This document shows, piece by piece, positions 1 to 3,955 of a DNA stretch of 9,152 nucleotides (position 1 is the stretch's first letter; each line of letters opens with the position of its first letter). The stretch covers positions 1 to 9,152 of the forward strand of contig JAILDR010000098.1 of assembly GCA_024689285.1 (NCBI GenBank), written 5' to 3'. This DNA comes from Bacteroidales bacterium (lineage in GTDB: Bacteria; Bacteroidota; Bacteroidia; Bacteroidales; F082). The position numbers were made by a program, and so were the translations under genes. Below the pieces are notes generated by a model that was given only the letters and a program-made list of their open reading frames with translations, did no database searches and had not been told where the DNA came from.

Positions 1-177
1 GCTCTGGTTCTGCATTCAGAGTAAACATAATCCAGTCGTAATCAAAACGACTGACAACTTAAAACAGTCCTAAATTATTAACCCGTCAACTTGGATCAGT
101 CGCAAGACACAAAAGTGACAACCAAATTCAGCGAACTACAAACGCTTGCCCGACCCTATTTTCAGGTTAGCGAAAAG

Positions 178-210
178 TTAGAGTTAGGTTAGACTTAGGT
201 TAGAGTTAGA
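178..210. repeat. Degenerate TTAGRN hexamer tandem repeat
   Basis: The words TTAGAG, TTAGGT and TTAGAC, and frame-shifted versions of them, follow one another for about 33 bases (period near 6). The minus strand at about 744-775 carries a similar TTTAGGG/TTTAGAG pattern. This is plain low-complexity sequence with no sign of function. Confidence 0.6.
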
Positions 211-219
211 AATTTTGAT

Positions 220-290
220 TGTTATTGACAACGACAATGACAATGACAACGGAAAATCTTGTCAATTGTCATTGTCAATTGTCAATAACA
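220..290. repeat. Long near-perfect inverted repeat built from TTGTCA units
   Basis: The left arm 220-249 and right arm 259-290 are nearly perfect reverse complements around a 9-base loop. The outer 12 bp (TGTTATTGACAA and its complement) match exactly. Inner differences are a C in place of TT in one arm and a one-base gap. Each arm is itself a tandem array of GACAAT/TGTCAATT words. If transcribed, it would form a hairpin of about 30 bp. Its role is unknown. Confidence 0.75.
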
Positions 291-301
291 CTAGGTCACG
301 G

Positions 302-380
302 TGTCAAAGTGTCAAGGTCAAAGTGGTCAAACTCGTTTTTAAGACCGAAAACATGACTTTGACCAGTTTGACTTTGACCA
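302..380. repeat. Imperfect inverted repeat of GGTCAAA/TTTGACC words
   Basis: Three GTCAA-type words at about 302-331 (GTGTCAAAG, TGTCAAGG, GGTCAAAG) are answered by TTTGACCAG and TTTGACTTTGACC at 357-380, with a loop of about 25 to 30 bases. Pairing is good but contains several mismatches. The right-hand part belongs to a block repeated at 1686-1724. Confidence 0.5.
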
Positions 381-389
381 AAATGACCG

Positions 390-447
390 CGTTACAGCGT
401 TACAGTGTTACAGTTCAGAATGGGCGTTGCGCGTTGCAGCGTTGCAG
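390..447. repeat. Two adjacent 8-bp tandem arrays differing by one base
   Basis: CGTTACAG, CGTTACAG and TGTTACAG lie head to tail at 390-413. After an 11-base gap, CGTTGCG, CGTTGCAG and CGTTGCAG follow at 425-447. The two arrays differ by one A-to-G transition in the unit, which suggests one array seeded the other and each was then homogenised separately. Confidence 0.75.
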
Positions 448-469
448 TTAAAAACATAAAGAGCAAAGG

Positions 470-570
470 CACGCAGAAATCGAAGATTCAACGAAGTTAA
501 TACGCAGAACTATGGGAAGCGCAAAGCGACGCGAAAAAGGCGTCCGGCAGGTTTCTGCGCATTCTGCGTG
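470..570. repeat. Nested inverted repeats CGCAGAA / TTCTGCG
   Basis: CACGCAGAA at 470-478 pairs perfectly with TTCTGCGTG at 562-570. A second inner pair is CGCAGAA at 503-509 with TTCTGCG at 553-559. The roughly 100-base element could fold as a whole. No protein or known RNA is recognisable in it. Confidence 0.5.
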
Positions 571-611
571 AAAAAAATCCTCGTGTTCCAATACGGATAG
601 TAATTCGGCTC

Positions 612-638
612 AGTCATTTAGTCATTAGTCATTTAGTC
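612..638. repeat. AGTCATTT tandem repeat
   Basis: Three and a half copies of AGTCATT(T) lie head to tail with a period of 7 to 8 bases. This is the same style of short-period array as the others in this spacer, with a different unit. Confidence 0.65.
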
Positions 639-686
639 AAAAGCGCACGGCAAAGAGAAGGGTTAGGCATTATGTCTGCCGCTTTG

Positions 687-712
687 CGTCACTGCGAGGA
701 ACGAAGCAGTCC
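687..712. repeat. Dispersed bacterial repeat of the GTCATTGCGAGGAACGAAGCAAT type
   Basis: The stretch CGTCACTGCGAGGAACGAAG, followed by CAGTCC, closely matches a short dispersed repeat I know from intergenic regions of many bacteria (usual form GTCATTGCGAG..CGAAGCAATC). The outer words ACTGC and GCAGT can pair. Compared with the usual ATTGC and GCAAT both arms have changed together, which keeps the stem. Identification is from memory. Confidence 0.55.
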
Positions 713-801
713 AGAAACCATCCACTGTCAACGCTAAACTTTCCACTGACTCTAAACCCTAAACTCTACACTCTCAACTAAATATCCGACAGCAAACGAC
801 A

Positions 802-832
802 ACAAACGTTTACTGTCGACTACAAACGTTTA
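802..832. promoter_or_regulatory. Two AAACGTTT palindromes spaced 20 bp
   Basis: ACAAACGTTTA occurs at 802-812 and again at 822-832, exactly 20 bases (about two helix turns) apart. Each has the perfect 8-bp palindrome AAACGTTT. The pair ends about 30 bases before the -7 box of the gene at 897. The same core, as AAACGTTTAAT, recurs at 1835-1845 just after the next promoter. This could be a binding site for a dimeric regulator, but the spacer is so repetitive that chance or repeat expansion is possible. Confidence 0.35.
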
Positions 833-860
833 ATCAACGGATAATTCTTGACAAGGTTTG

Positions 861-868
861 CATCTTTG
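861..868 (+). promoter_or_regulatory. Probable -7 element of the gene at 897
   Basis: CATCTTTG matches the Bacteroidota -7 consensus TAnnTTTG at all but the first base. A TTG lies 10 bases upstream (848-850), closer than the usual -33 element. The start codon follows 28 bases after the box. Confidence 0.45.
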
Positions 869-896
869 CAGGGTAAAACTTTTAAAACCCACTAAT

Positions 897-1451
897 ATGG
901 AAACAACCAACAACATCAAGAGTGTCCCTGAGGAGACGAAGCCAGCAAAAAATGAGATACCGGAATACATTGAAGGTATACCGACAGAGAAGAAGAGAAG
1001 CAAGGAACGTTTTGCCTTAATCATGGGTTATTATGAACGTTTGTGGAAACAGCTTCAACGTGAGTTCAAATCCAATTCCATAAAAAACAAATTCCTGAGC
1101 GCTGAGGTTTATATTGTAAAGAACGAAAGTGACAAGAAAACGGCGCGTGAAGCACTGCACAATTGGAAGTCGACCTATGCCGTCAAATATTTGAGGAGAG
1201 TTGTCGAGGAGGCAAAGCCAATAGACGACCTCCCTATGTTTGTTTCAAGGAAAGAAGGTGACCAGAAACGTAACGGATACCAAAACATGATTTTGCTTTA
1301 TTACGATTTTGAGGACGAAGCAAAAGAATACATGAATTTTCGCGTCAAACTAACCATTGGAGTTAAGACGGGAGGAAAGCATGTCCAATACTGTGTCAAC
1401 AAAATCGAAACAAAACAAAAAAGCCAGTCATGTAATCCGTTACCGCACTGA
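897..1451 (+). CDS. Hypothetical protein of 184 residues
   Basis: I do not recognise the family. The protein is soluble and basic, with no signal peptide or membrane segment. The first 35 residues or so are charged and probably disordered (many Lys, Glu, Pro). The middle carries the pattern KNKFLSAEVYIV..ESDKKTARE followed by a Tyr-rich stretch, NMILLYYDFEDEAKEYMNF, and the end reads KLTIGVKTGGKHVQYCVNKIE, which looks like a compact alpha/beta fold. The start is ATG at 897, because the in-frame extension back to TTG at 858 would read through the likely promoter. The last codons lie in the left arm of an inverted repeat and the stop is in its loop. It is the only gene in its transcript, so context does not assign a job. 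Confidence 0.7.
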   Translation: METTNNIKSVPEETKPAKNEIPEYIEGIPTEKKRSKERFALIMGYYERLWKQLQREFKSNSIKNKFLSAEVYIVKNESDKKTAREALHNWKSTYAVKYLRRVVEEAKPIDDLPMFVSRKEGDQKRNGYQNMILLYYDFEDEAKEYMNFRVKLTIGVKTGGKHVQYCVNKIETKQKSQSCNPLPH

Positions 1452-1482
1452 GAGTTTGGAACGCAGCCCCTGACTGGCTTTT
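1419..1482 (+). terminator. Probable bidirectional terminator overlapping the gene end
   Basis: AAAAGCCAGTCA at 1419-1430 is the exact reverse complement of TGACTGGCTTTT at 1471-1482. Inside the 40-base loop, CGTTACC and GGAACG can pair with one bulged base, giving a second stem. Runs of T follow on the plus strand (four) and, more strongly, on the minus strand (six, then GTTTT). The left arm and the stop codon of the preceding gene overlap. The loop is longer than in a classical terminator. Confidence 0.5.
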
Positions 1483-1685
1483 CTGCCTGCAAAATTACAA
1501 CAAAATTCAAAACACCGCCATAAACTCAGGAAATAATTTCTCACCGATGCGTTTTTTCTCACAGCTCCTTCGGCCAGCTCAGGACAAGTTTCACAGATTC
1601 CACAGATTTTTGGCCTTTGGCCAACTCCGCTTGAGTCCTCTAAGGTGCTGTCGTCGCCTCAAGCCCTCATCGCGGGCTAAGACTC

Positions 1686-1724
1686 TTTGACCAAAATGAC
1701 ACCGGGTTACAGCGTGACAGTTCA
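1686..1724 (+). repeat. Second copy of a block found at 373-417
   Basis: TTTGACCAAAATGAC is identical at 373-387 and 1686-1700. In both places it is followed within a few bases by GTTACAGCGT, a further ACAG, and TTCA. The first copy has three of the 8-base GTTACAG units and this one has two, so the copies differ in unit number. Confidence 0.7.
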
Positions 1725-1817
1725 AAACAATCTATCTCTGGCTGGAAAAATGAGCCTTTGCTGAAGAAAAATACAAATTATTCACCAGGTGGTTCACTTT
1801 TTGGCGCAGTAATGTTA

Positions 1818-1825
1818 TAATTTTG
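1818..1825 (+). promoter_or_regulatory. -7 element TAATTTTG for the membrane protein and AAA+ genes
   Basis: This is an exact match to TAnnTTTG, with TTTG at 1800-1803 as a possible but close upstream element. The start codon is 43 bases downstream of the box, and an AAACGTTTAAT word lies between. It probably drives both the small membrane protein gene and the AAA+ gene. Confidence 0.6.
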
Positions 1826-1868
1826 CATCATCATAAACGTTTAATGAGTAATGATCAAATAATAAATC

Positions 1869-2153
1869 ATGCAAAGGTTGTTGATTTTCTTAGGTTGCTT
1901 CTTGTCGTTGGATGCTCTATGCAAAATAATTGCCTTGATAGCGGGTCCCAATTCATTTATGGTCTCACATAACTGGCTAATGCTGTTGATAGCTTTTGTT
2001 TTGGCAACACCTTTGGCCATATATATGATTCGGGTAAACGAAAAGAATGGAAAAAAGGAAAGGAAAGAACTTCAGTCTTTCTCCGAAAAGATGTCATTAG
2101 GGTGTTGGGGAGCTCTTGCCGGCTTTGCATTGACCATTATTATCTCTTATTAA
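1869..2153 (+). CDS. Small membrane protein with three predicted helices
   Basis: This 94-residue protein has hydrophobic segments at about residues 3-25, 36-54 and 76-94, with a basic, Lys/Glu-rich loop (about 55-73) between the second and third. That is the layout of an inner-membrane protein. I do not recognise a family. It starts with ATG 43 bases after a clear -7 box. Translation stops at TAA (2151-2153) directly after the third hydrophobic stretch. The same frame continues after one codon into the AAA+ gene, whose first codons encode yet another hydrophobic stretch, so this may be the membrane part of a larger protein that was split. Confidence 0.6.
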   Translation: MQRLLIFLGCFLSLDALCKIIALIAGPNSFMVSHNWLMLLIAFVLATPLAIYMIRVNEKNGKKERKELQSFSEKMSLGCWGALAGFALTIIISY

Positions 2154-2156
2154 ACA

Positions 2157-3857
2157 TTGAATGCTTTATGGGTGGCTATTCTTGGAAGTCTCATTGTGGG
2201 TGGCGAGATGGTATTCAGTAAAGAAAACCTGAATAAGTACAATGAGGCACTTAATAATCTGCCAACCAATAATGTGCTGCCAGACACTCCACTTCAAAAC
2301 ACGCTCACCAATAATGAATTACAAACCAACCAAACACAAAACGCTATGCAAACATATTCAAAATTAGTATTGCTGTCGCAAGGGAAGTATGAAGCTCTTT
2401 CTGAAGAAGTGAGCAAAACCTATCTTTTGCTTGACACCATCTGCTCAGAAAAAGAATTCAGGAATTATATGTCGGGAATAAACAAAGGGGCGGACTCTCT
2501 TGCGGCGAAGGAAGACCTCATGTTTGGCATGAAGTGTTTCTTTGCCAAGGATGTGATTTACATTTTTGAAAAACTCGGACACCTTGTCAATAATTACAAC
2601 CCAGAAACTGGAGAAAAGCCATGCATTATTGACTTGGACATAAAAGAAGGGCAATATCTATATGAGTTTGCCTCCATTATGTTGAATATTAATACTGGCA
2701 AAGAGGACGTTCCAACATACGAAAACTTCAAAGATGAAATTCTTGGTACTACCAGTTTCCATGAATCCCTAAGGGAAACCAGACAAAAAACTATACAAAC
2801 CCTTGCGAATGCCGATGTCAGTGCTAAAGCTTCCGATGGTCATGAGGACTTTCAGGCTTGTCTTGCCATTCATGGTTATAGCAAGGAATATGAGCAACTT
2901 TACCGAATCATGATGCATAGGATTGCTTCAGTTGTGGCTAAAGTCGACGACATGGTCACGGTCGAAGAGAGCAAGTGGCTTTCAACGATATTGGAGGACG
3001 AGCAAGATGAGGCGGTTACACCTCAACAAGAAACCATTGTGCCTCTTACAATTGACCGGTTAGATGAGATGATTGGATTGGAGACCGTGAAGACGAGCAT
3101 ACACTCGCTCAGTAATTTCATCTACATGATGAAGAAAAGGCAAGAATCAGGTATGAAATCCCCATCTATTTCATATCATTGCGTGTTCACTGGCAATCCG
3201 GGTACGGGCAAAACGACAGTGGCTCGTATTCTGGCAGGAGTCTATAAAGACCTCGGGGTACTCAAAAAAGGCCATCTTGTTGAAACTGACCGCTCGGGGT
3301 TAGTGGCTGAATATGTGGGGCAGACTGCTGTGAAAACCAACAAGATTATTGACAAAGCCCTCGACGGAGTGCTGTTTATCGACGAGGCGTATGCATTAGC
3401 CCAAGGCGGCAATGAGGATTATGGCAAAGAAGCCATTGCCACTTTGTTGAAACGCATGGAGGATAATCGAGACCGACTGGTGGTCATCCTTGCCGGCTAT
3501 ACCGATGAAATCGAGCAGTTCATCAATTCCAATCCAGGTCTTCGTTCACGATTCAACCGATACATTGGTTTCCCTGATTACAACGCAGAGGAATTGCTTG
3601 AAATCTTTCAACTACAAACACAAAAAAATGACTATACGTTGGCAGAAGAGGCGGGCGATTGCCTCAAAAAGCACTTTGCTTCAAAGATTGCACAGAAAAC
3701 CAAGGATTTTGGTAATGCGCGTTACGTAAGAAACCTGTTCGAGAAAACAATAGAGATGCAGGCCAACAGACTTGCCAGCGTGCCGCAACTTACCAAGGAA
3801 ATGATGGAGACTTTAATCTTGTCGGATGTGCAACAAGCCATGAGTGCCGTAGGTTAG
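2157..3857 (+). CDS. TerB-like plus CbxX/SpoVK-type AAA+ ATPase
   Basis: A 566-residue protein if read from TTG at 2157; the first in-frame ATG is at 2208 (549 residues). Residues 4-17 are hydrophobic, and a Pro/Asn/Thr-rich linker runs to about residue 60. A helical region follows, and its end (about 245-280, LYRIMMHRIASVVAKVDDMV) resembles TerB-type domains. From about 300 comes a CbxX/CfxQ (SpoVK, EccA-like) AAA+ module: Walker A GNPGTGKT at 346-353, Walker B VLFIDEA at 405-411, a VVILAGY sensor-1 strand, and NPGLRSRF with the arginine finger at 459-466. All catalytic residues are present, so an active ring-forming ATPase that remodels a protein partner is expected. The partner is not known. 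It follows the membrane protein gene by three bases. The start remains uncertain. Confidence 0.8.
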   Translation: MNALWVAILGSLIVGGEMVFSKENLNKYNEALNNLPTNNVLPDTPLQNTLTNNELQTNQTQNAMQTYSKLVLLSQGKYEALSEEVSKTYLLLDTICSEKEFRNYMSGINKGADSLAAKEDLMFGMKCFFAKDVIYIFEKLGHLVNNYNPETGEKPCIIDLDIKEGQYLYEFASIMLNINTGKEDVPTYENFKDEILGTTSFHESLRETRQKTIQTLANADVSAKASDGHEDFQACLAIHGYSKEYEQLYRIMMHRIASVVAKVDDMVTVEESKWLSTILEDEQDEAVTPQQETIVPLTIDRLDEMIGLETVKTSIHSLSNFIYMMKKRQESGMKSPSISYHCVFTGNPGTGKTTVARILAGVYKDLGVLKKGHLVETDRSGLVAEYVGQTAVKTNKIIDKALDGVLFIDEAYALAQGGNEDYGKEAIATLLKRMEDNRDRLVVILAGYTDEIEQFINSNPGLRSRFNRYIGFPDYNAEELLEIFQLQTQKNDYTLAEEAGDCLKKHFASKIAQKTKDFGNARYVRNLFEKTIEMQANRLASVPQLTKEMMETLILSDVQQAMSAVG

Positions 3858-3932
3858 AAGAAATACTGACGATAAAGAAATTCTGTCGCAAAAAAACAAG
3901 TTTGCCTGTAATAAACGGAGAAAGAAAAACCC

Positions 3933-3940
3933 TATCTTTG
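3933..3940 (+). promoter_or_regulatory. -7 element TATCTTTG of the methyltransferase gene
   Basis: This is an exact TAnnTTTG match, with the ATG at 3956 only 15 bases after it. The transcript leader would be short, roughly ten bases. The box argues for starting at 3956 and against the in-frame TTG at 3902. It also implies that the methyltransferase gene can be expressed separately from the AAA+ gene upstream. No good -33 element is seen at the expected distance. Confidence 0.55.
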
Positions 3941-3955
3941 CCCCAAACTATCGCT

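Larger units (their letters stand above)
1..896. other. Repeat-rich spacer without a convincing gene
   Basis: No ORF here looks like a protein. The longest, at 215-451, is a translation of short repeats (runs of Asp-Asn). The stretch holds a series of short-period tandem repeats, imperfect inverted repeats and dispersed words, listed separately below, and ends with the promoter of the gene at 897. At the far left, short frames open to the edge could be the tail of a plus-strand gene, or the first nine codons of a minus-strand gene starting with ATG at 28-26. Neither can be supported from so little sequence. Confidence 0.7.
1483..1868. other. Second repeat-bearing spacer
   Basis: No gene is visible. 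It contains CACAGATTC/CACAGATTT in tandem (1592-1609), the hairpin TTGGCC-TTT-GGCCAA (1610-1624), an inverted pair GCTTGAG/CTCAAGC at about 1629-1664, AGCCC/GGGCT just after it, and a diverged copy of a block from the first spacer (1686-1724). It ends in the promoter of the gene at 1869. Confidence 0.6.

Noticed and set aside
1..73. Frames open to the left edge: a 23-codon plus-strand tail and a minus-strand ATG at 28-26 (MFTLNAEPE)
   Set aside because: Too short to tell a real gene end or start from chance.
220..447. Possible CRISPR array in the repeat-rich spacer
   Set aside because: Units are 6 to 8 bases, directly adjacent and without unique spacers. No cas gene is present.
215..451. 78-codon plus-strand frame in the left spacer
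   Set aside because: It is a translation of tandem repeats (Asp-Asn runs, repeated Leu-Thr and Leu-Gln-Arg), has no promoter and lies over inverted repeats.
178..775. Telomere-like TTAGGG/TTTAGGG words
   Set aside because: The words are degenerate, short and internal; this is ordinary low-complexity repeat, not a chromosome end.
858..896. TTG start giving a 13-residue extension of the 897 gene
   Set aside because: It would make the likely -7 box part of the coding sequence. The ATG at 897 is well placed downstream of that box.
3902..3955. TTG start giving an 18-residue extension of the methyltransferase
   Set aside because: An exact TAnnTTTG box at 3933-3940 lies within the extension, so the ATG at 3956 is preferred.
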